Below, one piece after another: positions 1 to 6,236 of a DNA stretch of 7,485 nt; the first letter of the stretch is position 1; the number at the start of each line of letters is the position of its first letter. This DNA comes from an uncultured bacterium (GTDB lineage Bacteria > Planctomycetota > Phycisphaerae > Phycisphaerales > SM1A02), in contig CAIOTP010000150.1 in NCBI GenBank assembly GCA_903861235.1, positions 1-7,485 on the forward strand. The letters are read 5' to 3'. The notes beneath the pieces are model-generated. The model searched no databases and had not been told where the DNA came from. It worked only from the letters and a program-made list of their open reading frames with translations. Both the position numbers and the translations under genes were made by a program.

Positions 1-73
1 GCTAGACGATGGGGCCAGGACCGACAAGCATAACCCAGCCCCGCAAACCCCTCAAGCCCGCTACCGTGCCCGG

Positions 74-715
74 GTGCGACCTCTTCTGCTCTGCCCCACC
101 GAATTCGAGGCCTCCCGGCTGCAGCCCGTGGCCCGGGCCACGGGTGCGGAACTTCAGGTGATCGGCGTGGGGGTGACCTGCGAGGCGGCCGTGCGTCAGC
201 TGGCCGGACAGGACGCCCGAGGACGGATCGCGGTGCTGGCAGGCATCGCCGGAGCGATCGACGACGCGGCCACCGTGGGCTCCGCCTTCATGGCGGAGCG
301 GGTGGTGGACGAAATGGGCCAGACGCACCATCCCACGCTGCCCTGCACCGGGCCGCGTCTCGCGCTCTGCTGCTCCCGCGTGGTCGTGGTGGGCCGCGGC
401 GCGCGGAACGCCTGCGCGAACATGACCGGCGCCGCCATGGTGGACATGGAGTCCGGTCCCTTCGCCCGGGTCGCCAGCGCCTGTGGCTGGCGATGGGGCG
501 TGCTCCGCGGCATCAGCGACGACGCCTCGGTGGAGCTGCCCGAGGAGGTGATGCGCTGGCTCCGGCCTGACGGAGGCACGAACTGGATGCCTCTGGCCGC
601 GGACCTGATCACCAAGCCGCGCCTCTGGTCACCCGTGCGCCGCATGGTCCGGCACGCCTCGCTCGCGCTGCACAGCGTGTCCGCGGGACTTCCACCCCTG
701 CTGGGACGCGCATGA
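74..715 (+). CDS. Nucleoside phosphorylase superfamily protein, HpnG-like nucleosidase
   Basis: A 213-residue protein of the PNP/UDP phosphorylase and MTA/SAH nucleosidase superfamily. Seen: an N-terminal strand followed by E10 and E12 (where MTA/SAH nucleosidase has its acid Glu), GVG at 31-33, GIAGAI at 57-62, the ribose-binding motif VDMES at 123-127 and RGISDDA at 145-151, whose D149 matches the catalytic Asp. The middle region is shorter than in MTA/SAH nucleosidase. The tail (LP, then PDGG, then a basic helix) resembles HpnG, which is known to remove adenine from adenosylhopane. Futalosine hydrolase (MqnB) or a general adenosyl nucleosidase are alternatives, and no other hpn or mqn gene is visible. 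There is no signal peptide, so it is likely cytoplasmic. The GTG start has no clear ribosome binding site, and the frame is open to the left edge without another start codon. Its stop overlaps the nadD start (ATGA). Superfamily is sure, substrate is not. Confidence 0.8.
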   Translation: MRPLLLCPTEFEASRLQPVARATGAELQVIGVGVTCEAAVRQLAGQDARGRIAVLAGIAGAIDDAATVGSAFMAERVVDEMGQTHHPTLPCTGPRLALCCSRVVVVGRGARNACANMTGAAMVDMESGPFARVASACGWRWGVLRGISDDASVELPEEVMRWLRPDGGTNWMPLAADLITKPRLWSPVRRMVRHASLALHSVSAGLPPLLGRA

Positions 716-1326
716 GCGGGACGATCACCCTGGTCTACGGCGGAACCTTCGATCCGCCGCACGCGCAGCACGTGCGCATGGCCAGCCGAGCCGCCGACGC
801 GGTCGGAGCCACGCGAATCCGGGTGATTCCAGCGGCCGTGAACCCCCAGCGCACGGGCGCCCCGCCGTCGGCCGCCGAACATCGGCTGGCCATGGCGCGC
901 CTGGCGTTCGCCGGCGAGCCTCGAGCGGTGATCGACGACCGTGAGATCCTGCGAGGCGGCCCCAGCTACACCGTCGACACGCTCGAGGCGCTGGCCCACG
1001 AGCACCCGGGCGAGCGGATGCGGCTCCTGCTGGGCGGCGATCAGGCCCTGAACTTCCACACCTGGCGAAGCCCCGAGCGGATCGTGCAGCTGGCCGAGCC
1101 GGTGGTGGTCCCACGTGCGCCGCTGGGAGCCACGGCACTCGCCAGGGAACTGGAGGACCTCGGCGGCACCGTCTGGAGAGCCCGGATCCTGCCGATCGAT
1201 CCGCAGCCGCACGCGAGCACCGCGCTTCGACAGGCGCTGGCGCAAGGCACACGGCCGGCCGCCGAACAGCTGGATCCCCAGGTCACGGACTACGCGCTTC
1301 GCCACGGCCTCTACCGCGGCGGGTGA
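712..1326 (+). CDS. nadD: Nicotinate-nucleotide adenylyltransferase (NadD)
   Basis: A 204-residue cytoplasmic enzyme that transfers AMP from ATP to nicotinic acid mononucleotide, giving deamido-NAD in NAD biosynthesis. Seen: the nucleotidyltransferase signature GGTFDPPHAQH at 10-20 (H17 and H20 are the catalytic HxxH pair; the usual Gly before H20 is Gln), the substrate segment GGPSYTVDTLEAL at 82-94, GGDQALNFHTW at 108-118 (family pattern GxDxxxxFxxW), and ASTALR at 168-173, the counterpart of the ISSTxIR ATP-binding motif. The length is normal for NadD. The ATG overlaps the stop of the upstream nucleosidase gene as ATGA, so the two are probably co-transcribed and translationally coupled. 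Only a weak GGGA lies before the start. The stop is followed one base later by the stop of the convergent gene. NadD often sits next to other genes such as rsfS or proA, which are not seen here. Confidence 0.93.
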   Translation: MSGTITLVYGGTFDPPHAQHVRMASRAADAVGATRIRVIPAAVNPQRTGAPPSAAEHRLAMARLAFAGEPRAVIDDREILRGGPSYTVDTLEALAHEHPGERMRLLLGGDQALNFHTWRSPERIVQLAEPVVVPRAPLGATALARELEDLGGTVWRARILPIDPQPHASTALRQALAQGTRPAAEQLDPQVTDYALRHGLYRGG

Positions 1327-1327
1327 G

Positions 1328-2287
1328 TCACCACGGCTCCTCGAAAAGCAGGTGGACGCCGGGTTCACGACCTCGGATGGGCAGGTCGCCCAGCTCCTCG
1401 GGCCGCTCGTCGAAGGCCACGCGGTCCAGGGTGTAGAAGCTGCGGAAGAGCCATCGGCCGTCGCGGGAGAGCCGCTCGGCGGCGAGCTGCTCCACCTCGG
1501 TCACGCTGCCCGCGGTGGCCCACAGCGTGACATAGGCGCCGCCGTGGTCGGGGTGCGTGGCGTCGCCGCAGAGAGCGATGCCGTACCACAGCGTGTTGCC
1601 CAGCGGTCGTCCCGCCTCGTCCAGGTTGGTCTCGGGATCAATGTCCAGCTCCAGGTCCCATCGCTCGCGGAGCTGCAGCAGGACCTCGTCCAGGTCGGGA
1701 CTCTCCTCGTCCTCGATCTGCAGCACCTCGCGCACCTGCGACGGCGGACTGCTCTCGTCCAGATCCTCGGGCCAGGTCTCCTCCACCTCGCGAAGGGAGT
1801 GGCGGCGAAGCATGCGCTCCACCTGCACCTTCATCTCCTCGGGCACATGGATGAGCAGCCCCTTCCAGCTGTCCAGGAAGATCTCCACGAAGGGCTCGTC
1901 GGCGTTCGCCCCCACGCCGATGCTGGCATCCTCAAGGATCACCGGCTCGAACGCGTCCCAGGTGTCCAGGAAGTCGTCGAACGCGATCGGCCGACGCGCC
2001 AGATACACGTCCTGACTCCGGTAGGCGTCACGACTGCCGACCTCCACGATGGGCGAGACCTCCTCCGGCAGCAGGCCGAAGGCCTCGCGCACCAGCCCCA
2101 CCATGCGGTCGTGACTGGCCACCACATGGAAGCTCCAGCCGTCCGGCTCCCCGTCCTCACCCTCGTGGAATTCGAGCGTGTAGCCCTGGTTGGGTGCGGG
2201 CAGGTTGAGCGGCTCGATGCCCAGCGGAAGGGCGAAGGAGCCGATGACCGCCCGCTTGAGATCCGTTCGAAGCTTGTAGTTGCGCAT
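1328..2287 (-). CDS. Hypothetical acidic protein, no family recognised
   Basis: A 319-residue protein that I do not recognise. No signal peptide or membrane segment is visible, so it is probably cytoplasmic. It reads as three parts: an N-terminal region (1-160) with alternating short hydrophobic strands and helices, a very acidic stretch (about 166-226) rich in Glu and Asp that includes EDEESPDLDE at 192-201, and a C-terminal region (about 227-319) with the aromatic-rich segments NTLWYGIALCGD and FRSFYTLDRVAF. No catalytic motif stands out. The ATG start at 2287 has only a weak AGG upstream, and no longer in-frame start is attractive. It lies 95 bases downstream of livF on the same strand, so readthrough from the liv operon is possible, although nothing links it functionally to transport. 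The reading frame is intact with codon use like its neighbours, and opposite-strand frames here are less protein-like. Confidence 0.75.
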   Translation of the reverse strand: MRNYKLRTDLKRAVIGSFALPLGIEPLNLPAPNQGYTLEFHEGEDGEPDGWSFHVVASHDRMVGLVREAFGLLPEEVSPIVEVGSRDAYRSQDVYLARRPIAFDDFLDTWDAFEPVILEDASIGVGANADEPFVEIFLDSWKGLLIHVPEEMKVQVERMLRRHSLREVEETWPEDLDESSPPSQVREVLQIEDEESPDLDEVLLQLRERWDLELDIDPETNLDEAGRPLGNTLWYGIALCGDATHPDHGGAYVTLWATAGSVTEVEQLAAERLSRDGRWLFRSFYTLDRVAFDERPEELGDLPIRGREPGVHLLFEEPW

Positions 2288-2382
2288 GGCTGGGAACCTG
2301 TCGACACCGATGGTAGCCGCGCGGCACCCGAATCCCTAGCGGGATGGCCGCCGTTTCCCGGCCCCTTCCGGCCCCTCCGCGA
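2288..2382. other. Intergenic spacer between livF and the downstream hypothetical gene
   Basis: The longest non-coding stretch, 95 bases. It holds a weak five-base stem with four-base loop (2332-2345), a ten-base palindrome GCCGCGCGGC (2316-2325) and two tandem copies of a ten-base unit differing at one position (2358-2377). No T-run terminator and no convincing promoter for the hypothetical gene is seen, so readthrough from livF is possible. Confidence 0.5.
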
Positions 2383-3102
2383 TCACTCGCCCAGGTAGGC
2401 CTCCTGCACGCGGCGGTCGTGCAGCAGTTCCTGGCCCGTGCCCGCGAGCGTGATGCGGCCCGTCTCCATGACGTAGCCGCGATCGGAGAGCCGCAGCGCC
2501 GCACGGGCGTTCTGCTCCACCAGCAGGATCGTCATGCCGTGGTCGCGCAGCTCGCGGACCGCCTCGAAGATCCGGGCCACCAGCAGCGGCGCAATGCCCA
2601 TGCTGGGCTCGTCCATCATGAGCATGCTTGGCGCACTCATGATCGCCCGTCCGATGGCCAGCATCTGCTGCTCGCCGCCGGAGAGCGTTCCCCCCTGCTG
2701 CGAGGCGCGGTCGTGAAGGATCGGGAAGAGCGCGTGCACACGCTTCAGGTCGCGCGCCACGCCGTCGGGATCACGTCTTCGGTAGGCGCCCATCTCCAGG
2801 TTCTCGCGCACCGTCAGCCGCGGGAAGATCCGCCGACCCTCGGGCACGTGGGCCAGCCCGCAACCCACCACCTGGTGCGGAGGCAGGCGCGCCAGGTCCT
2901 CGTCGTCGAAGACGAGCCGCTCGCAGCGACCGCGGAGGAGGCGGCTGATGCAGCGAAGCGTGGTGCTCTTGCCGGCGCCGTTGGCCCCGATCAGGCTCAC
3001 GATCTCGCCCCGGTGCACCTGCAGCGAGACGTCGTGCAGCACCTCCACGGCGCCGTAGCCGGCCGTGAGTCCGCGCACCAGCAGCAGCGGCTCCGCGCTC
3101 AA
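2383..3102 (-). CDS. livF: Branched-chain amino acid ABC transporter ATPase LivF
   Basis: A 239-residue nucleotide-binding subunit on the cytoplasmic face of the HAAT importer, pairing with LivG to drive transport by ATP hydrolysis. Seen: Walker A GANGAGKS at 39-46, the LivF hallmark HVPEGRRIFPRLTVRENL at 85-102, signature LSGGEQ at 140-145, Walker B MLMMDEP at 160-166 with catalytic E165, and VEQNAR at 195-200, where Gln replaces the usual switch His as is typical of LivF. The C-terminal AYLGE is also standard. I chose the TTG start at 3102 because it overlaps the livG stop (TTGA), has an AAGGAG eight bases upstream, and gives a length matching E. coli LivF (237). A GTG at 3138 would add 12 unconserved residues overlapping livG. 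It is the last transporter gene of the operon. Confidence 0.95.
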   Translation of the reverse strand: MSAEPLLLVRGLTAGYGAVEVLHDVSLQVHRGEIVSLIGANGAGKSTTLRCISRLLRGRCERLVFDDEDLARLPPHQVVGCGLAHVPEGRRIFPRLTVRENLEMGAYRRRDPDGVARDLKRVHALFPILHDRASQQGGTLSGGEQQMLAIGRAIMSAPSMLMMDEPSMGIAPLLVARIFEAVRELRDHGMTILLVEQNARAALRLSDRGYVMETGRITLAGTGQELLHDRRVQEAYLGE

Positions 3103-4142
3103 CCCAGCTGCTCCTTGCCCAGGTACGCCTCGACGCACGCAGGATCGTTGCGGATCTGCTCAGGCGTGCCCTCCGCGATCCGCTTGCCGAAGTTCAGCAC
3201 GCAGATGCGGTCGCTCACGCCCATCACCACCCGCATGTGGTGCTCGATCAGCAGCACCGTGACGCCCTTCTGGCGGATGGCACGGATGAGCTCCATCAGC
3301 GCCACGGTCTCGGTGGGGTTCATGCCTGCCGCGGGCTCGTCCAGGAGCAGCAGCCGAGGCTGGCTGGCCAGCGCCCGCGCGATCTCCAGCCGCCGCTGCA
3401 GGCCGTACGGCAGGTTGCGGGCGGCGTCGAAGGCCCTCGCCTCGAGCCCCACGAATCGGAGCAGTTCCAGGGCCCGGGCACGGGACTGGCTCCGCTCGCG
3501 GCCGAAGGCGGGCAGCCGGAAGAGGTTGGTGAAGAATCCGCACCGCGTGCGCCCGTGCATGCCCACCAGCACGTTCTCCAGCACGCTCAATTCGGCGAAG
3601 AGCCGGATGTTCTGGAAGGTCCTCGAGATGCCTGCGTGCGCGATCACGTCGGGCGTCCGCCGCGTGCGCGCCCAGAGCGCGTAGGCCCCGCCACCGCCCA
3701 GGACCGCTCCGAAGACGGCCGGCAGCCAGGTCCAGGCGGCACCGGTCTCCGCCAGCGCCGGGGCCGCTCGACCGATCGCCGTGGCCCAGGGAAAGGGCTC
3801 GCCGTAGACGTAGTTCGCGACCACGATCGCCTTCCAGAGCGCCGTGGCGTTCAACGCGACCACGCAGCCCGCGGCCGTGGCCAGGGCCGAGCCGGCCACG
3901 CGGAGCAGCAGCATGCCGGCGAAGGGCTTCCGCACCACGCGGCCCTCGAAGCGGACCTCGCCCGCACTGGGCTGGTAGACGCCGGTGATGGCGTTGAAGA
4001 GCGTGGTCTTGCCGGCGCCGTTGGGCCCGATGACCGCGTACACCTGCCCGGGATCCACGCGGAAGGAGACGTCCTCGTTGGCCACCAGACCGCCGAAGCG
4101 CATGGTCACGCGATCCACCTCGAGCAGCGGAACCGCAGTCAC
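3099..4142 (-). CDS. livG: Branched-chain amino acid ABC transporter ATPase LivG with membrane-hairpin-like insertion
   Basis: The second ATPase of the importer, 347 residues against about 255 in E. coli LivG. Seen in order: Walker A GPNGAGKT at 39-46; an insert at about 74-162; RTFQNIRLF at 174-182, with Q177 as the Q-loop; the LivG-type signature PYGLQRRLEIARAL at 245-258; Walker B LLLLDEPAAGMNP at 264-276 with E269; and the switch His in LLIEHHM at 297-303. The ending AYLGKEQLG is normal. The insert carries two hydrophobic stretches (about 82-103 and 134-158) with basic residues on both outer sides. The GTG start at 4142 overlaps the livM stop (GTGA) and has GGAGGT five bases upstream. The open frame continues above this start inside livM without any ATPase sequence, so it is not part of the gene. 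Both ATPase halves are fully conserved in one frame, which argues against an assembly error or decay. Confidence 0.94.
   Translation of the reverse strand: MTAVPLLEVDRVTMRFGGLVANEDVSFRVDPGQVYAVIGPNGAGKTTLFNAITGVYQPSAGEVRFEGRVVRKPFAGMLLLRVAGSALATAAGCVVALNATALWKAIVVANYVYGEPFPWATAIGRAAPALAETGAAWTWLPAVFGAVLGGGGAYALWARTRRTPDVIAHAGISRTFQNIRLFAELSVLENVLVGMHGRTRCGFFTNLFRLPAFGRERSQSRARALELLRFVGLEARAFDAARNLPYGLQRRLEIARALASQPRLLLLDEPAAGMNPTETVALMELIRAIRQKGVTVLLIEHHMRVVMGVSDRICVLNFGKRIAEGTPEQIRNDPACVEAYLGKEQLG
3111..3116 (-). promoter_or_regulatory. Ribosome binding site of livF (decides TTG start)
   Basis: The minus strand reads AAGGAG here, eight bases before the TTG at 3102. This is the strongest start signal near the livG/livF junction and supports TTG over the upstream GTG at 3138. 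It lies inside the last codons of livG. Confidence 0.85.
3657..3923 (-). other. Inserted segment in livG encoding two predicted membrane helices
   Basis: This segment encodes LivG residues 74-162, about 89 residues. Usual LivG proteins here have only a few residues joining the strand after Walker A to the helix before the Q-loop. Aligning by eye to ordinary LivG sequences, KP at 72-73 and TPDVIAHAGISRTFQ at 163-177 become adjacent once the insert is removed. Residues 82-103 and 134-158 carry no charge and are rich in Ala, Val, Leu and Gly. R71, K72 and R81 precede the first, and R159, R161 and R162 follow the second. The 104-133 loop is Pro- and aromatic-rich. This fits two helices with both ends in the cytoplasm. 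No flanking direct repeat or mobile-element sequence is seen, and base composition resembles the rest of the gene. The membrane location is inferred. Confidence 0.75.
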
Positions 4143-5191
4143 GGCGCACCTCCGGGACCGCGCTCGAGCCTGGCCGGCAGCAGGCCATCGGGCCGCACCC
4201 GCATCATGATGACCAGCACCACGCCGAACACCATGTACTTCCAGTTGTTCGGACTGCCCAGCACGTTGCTCGCCGTGACCAGGCCCTGCGCCTGCATCCA
4301 ACCGGCCAGCTTGGGCAGCGCAATGTTGGCCACGCCGATCATGGCCACGGCCCCCACCAGCACGCCATCCACGCTGCCCATGCCGCCCACGATCACGATG
4401 CACAGCGCCAGGATGCTCACCTGGAAGTCGTAGTTGCCCGGCTCGCCGGTGCTGGCGTAAAGGCTGGCCCACAGCCCGCCGGCCAGGGCGGCCAACGCGG
4501 CACCGGTGGCGAAGGCGTACATCTTGGTGGGAATGGGCACGATGCCCATGCACCGCGCGGCCAGTTCGTCCTCGCGCACCGCCAGCCACGCGCGACCGGT
4601 GCGGCTTCGCTCCAGGTTGCGGCACCCCACCACCGCCAGCGCGGTGATGACCAGGAAGAGCCAGTACCACGGGCCCTCCTCCGGACCGAACTCCTGCAGG
4701 CCGAAGCCCGAGGTCCCCCATCCGGGCAGGCTCGGTGGCGGCAGCGGATTGATGCCCTGGGTCCCCTTGGTGATCGCGTCCAGGTTCTTCAGAACGTCCT
4801 GCGCGATCTCGCCGAAGCCCAGCGTGACGATCGCCAGGTAGTCGCCGCGAAGGCCCAGCGTGGGCGCACCCAGCAGGAATCCCGCCGCCGCGCCCACCGC
4901 CAGCGTCACGCCCAACGCCGGCCAGAAGCCGATCTGGAACGGGTAGATGTCGCAGGTGCAGATGGCGAAGGCGTACGCACCCAGGGCCATGAACGCGGCC
5001 ATGCCCAGGTGCAGCAGTCCCGTGAAGCCCGTGACCACGTTGAGCCCCAGACCCAGCAGAGCGAACACCATCACGCCTCGCATCGGATCACGAAGGCCCA
5101 GCCCCAGGGGTCCGTCGAGCAGCCCGAGGGCCACCGCCGCCGCCGCCAGCAGCAGGTCCGGCCGCAGGAATCGCCTGGAAGCCGTGCTCAC
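4139..5191 (-). CDS. livM: Branched-chain amino acid ABC transporter permease LivM
   Basis: A 350-residue inner-membrane permease that pairs with LivH to form the translocation path. Seen: an N-terminal hydrophobic helix at about 13-30, the family-typical GLGLNVVTGFTGLLHLGMAA at 47-66, the LivM hallmark GLRGDYLAIVTLGFGEI at 113-129, and the ATPase-contacting cytoplasmic loop SRTGRAWLAVREDELAARCMGI at 196-217, followed by further hydrophobic segments including IVIVGGMGSVDGVLVGA at 265-281. The end MRVRPDGLLP is standard. The GTG start at 5191 overlaps the livH stop (GTGA), and a GAGGG lies seven bases upstream. A longer in-frame reading into livH adds Pro- and Arg-rich sequence with no membrane character, so it was rejected. 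The stop overlaps the livG start, so translation of livH, livM and livG is probably coupled. Confidence 0.95.
   Translation of the reverse strand: MSTASRRFLRPDLLLAAAAVALGLLDGPLGLGLRDPMRGVMVFALLGLGLNVVTGFTGLLHLGMAAFMALGAYAFAICTCDIYPFQIGFWPALGVTLAVGAAAGFLLGAPTLGLRGDYLAIVTLGFGEIAQDVLKNLDAITKGTQGINPLPPPSLPGWGTSGFGLQEFGPEEGPWYWLFLVITALAVVGCRNLERSRTGRAWLAVREDELAARCMGIVPIPTKMYAFATGAALAALAGGLWASLYASTGEPGNYDFQVSILALCIVIVGGMGSVDGVLVGAVAMIGVANIALPKLAGWMQAQGLVTASNVLGSPNNWKYMVFGVVLVIMMRVRPDGLLPARLERGPGGAP
4148..4153 (-). promoter_or_regulatory. Ribosome binding site of livG (decides GTG start)
   Basis: The minus strand reads GGAGGT, a near-perfect Shine-Dalgarno sequence, five bases before the GTG at 4142. 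It fixes the livG start despite a much longer open frame upstream within livM. Confidence 0.87.
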
Positions 5192-6216
5192 ACCTTGTCC
5201 CTCAGCTTGGCGCCCAGGAGGCCGCTTGGCCGGAACACCAGCGTGGCGATCAGGATGGCGAAGACCACCGAGTTGGTCCATCTCGCCTCGATGTAGCCGT
5301 CGCTGATGGCGCGGGCCACACCGATCAACAGACCGCCCACCACCGCACCCGGCATGCTGCCGATGCCGCCGAGCACCGCCGCGGTGAACGCGTCCATGCC
5401 GGTGCGGTAGCCCATCTGGAAGCTGATCGTGTTGTTGTAGAGCGCGTAGATCACGCTGGCGAAGCCGCCGAGCCCGCCGCCGATCAGGAAGGTGGCGCCG
5501 ATCACGCGGTCCACGTCGATGCCCATGAGCGACGCCGCGGTCGGATTCTGGGCCACCGCCCGCATGGCCTTGCCCAGCCGCGTGAAGCGCACCAGCAGCG
5601 TCAGGCCCACCATGAGCGGCAGCGTGACGCCCAGCACCATCAGGTCGCTCCGGGTCACGCTCACGCGTGAATCCTCGCCGAGCAGGTTCTGGTCGCTCAC
5701 CAGTTCAGGAAAGTCCTTGGGCGCCGCCGCGGACACGCCGCCGCTGAACACGTCCATGGGCAGGCCGCCCCAGAAGAGGGCCAGGTTGACCAGGATGAAG
5801 CTGCAGCCGATGGCGCTCACGAGCAGCGTGAGCTTGGGGGCGTTGCGGAGCGGCCGGTAGACCAGGCGGTCGACGGTCCAGTTCAGGCCGGCGCAGAACG
5901 CGGCGGCCGAGACCAGCAGCAGCACCACGCCCGCGGCGTCCGCCGCCCCCACCCACGACTGCATGCCGAAGGCTCCCGCGATGGTGAGCGCCAGGAACGC
6001 GCCCAGCGTGCACAGGTCGCCGTGCGCGAAGTTGATCAGCTCGATGATGCCGTACACCATGGTGTAGCCGATGGCGATCAACGCGATGATCATGCCGTTG
6101 GAGAGGCCGGTCACCACCTGCTGCATCAGCACGTCCGAGCCGCCACCACCGTCGCCCGCCCCGAGGGCGGCCACGGCCAGCGGAAGCGAGGCGGCGGCGT
6201 GATGCAGGGCCTGCAC
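5188..6216 (-). CDS. livH: Branched-chain amino acid ABC transporter permease LivH
   Basis: The first membrane permease of the importer. From the GTG at 6216 it has 342 residues; E. coli LivH has 308. Seen: the hallmark GLSNGMIIALIAIGYTMVYG at 37-56 followed by IIELINFAHGDL at 57-68, the RLVYRPLR segment at 117-124, the cytoplasmic ATPase-contacting loop TRLGKAMRAVAQNPTAASLMGIDVDRVI (212-239), and AFTAAVLGGIGSMPGAVVGG at 276-295. The start is uncertain. The GTG at 6216 lies 20 bases after the binding-protein stop, has no clear ribosome binding site, and adds 30 residues with a hydrophobic stretch and a Gly run. A GTG at 6132 or ATG at 6126 would begin right at the conserved region and give the normal length of about 312, leaving a spacer of about 104-110 bases after the binding-protein gene. 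The stop overlaps livM. Confidence 0.93.
   Translation of the reverse strand: MQALHHAAASLPLAVAALGAGDGGGGSDVLMQQVVTGLSNGMIIALIAIGYTMVYGIIELINFAHGDLCTLGAFLALTIAGAFGMQSWVGAADAAGVVLLLVSAAAFCAGLNWTVDRLVYRPLRNAPKLTLLVSAIGCSFILVNLALFWGGLPMDVFSGGVSAAAPKDFPELVSDQNLLGEDSRVSVTRSDLMVLGVTLPLMVGLTLLVRFTRLGKAMRAVAQNPTAASLMGIDVDRVIGATFLIGGGLGGFASVIYALYNNTISFQMGYRTGMDAFTAAVLGGIGSMPGAVVGGLLIGVARAISDGYIEARWTNSVVFAILIATLVFRPSGLLGAKLRDKV
5199..5203 (-). promoter_or_regulatory. Ribosome binding site of livM
   Basis: The minus strand reads GAGGG seven bases before the GTG at 5191, inside the last codons of livH. A second purine stretch (AAGG) lies too close to the start to serve. Confidence 0.7.
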
Positions 6217-6236
6217 GGGTCAGCCGGTTCGTGGGC

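Noticed and set aside
1..73. Possible end of an upstream gene at the left edge
   Set aside because: One plus frame reads open from base 1 to a TAA at 31-33, but ten codons are too few to judge, and no promoter or ribosome binding site is clear.
196..1368. Long minus-strand open frame opposite the nucleosidase and nadD
   Set aside because: The plus-strand genes have clear catalytic motifs and an ATGA junction. The minus-strand product is Arg/Gly/Pro-rich with no family resemblance.
2332..2345. Possible terminator after livF
   Set aside because: Only a five-base stem with a four-base loop and no T-run on either strand; too weak for an intrinsic terminator.
2358..2377. Tandem ten-base repeat CCGGCCCCTT / CCGGCCCCTC
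   Set aside because: Only two copies in C-rich spacer, likely slippage or chance, with no sign of function.
1115..2398. Long plus-strand open frame across nadD and the acidic-protein gene
   Set aside because: It is antisense to, or out of frame with, genes that have family motifs or natural composition. Its product is low-complexity, as expected from GC-rich shadow frames.
2503..2520. LivF has Gln (VEQNAR) where other ABC ATPases have the switch His
   Set aside because: E. coli LivF shows the same VEQNA, so it is a normal LivF feature rather than a loss.
3369..3410. LivG signature reads PYGLQRR rather than LSGGQ
   Set aside because: LivG proteins commonly have a YG.QRRLEIARAL form here (E. 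coli has AYGQQRRLEIAR), so this is family-typical.
2344..4433. Long plus-strand open frames opposite livF, livG and livM
   Set aside because: They lie antisense to clear ABC transporter genes, have no recognisable motifs and no ribosome binding sites. Low stop frequency in high-GC DNA explains them.
4143..4721. Upstream extension of the livG frame
   Set aside because: It lies inside livM in another frame, gives Gly/Arg-rich sequence, and a GTG with GGAGGT at the livM stop gives the natural LivG N-terminus.
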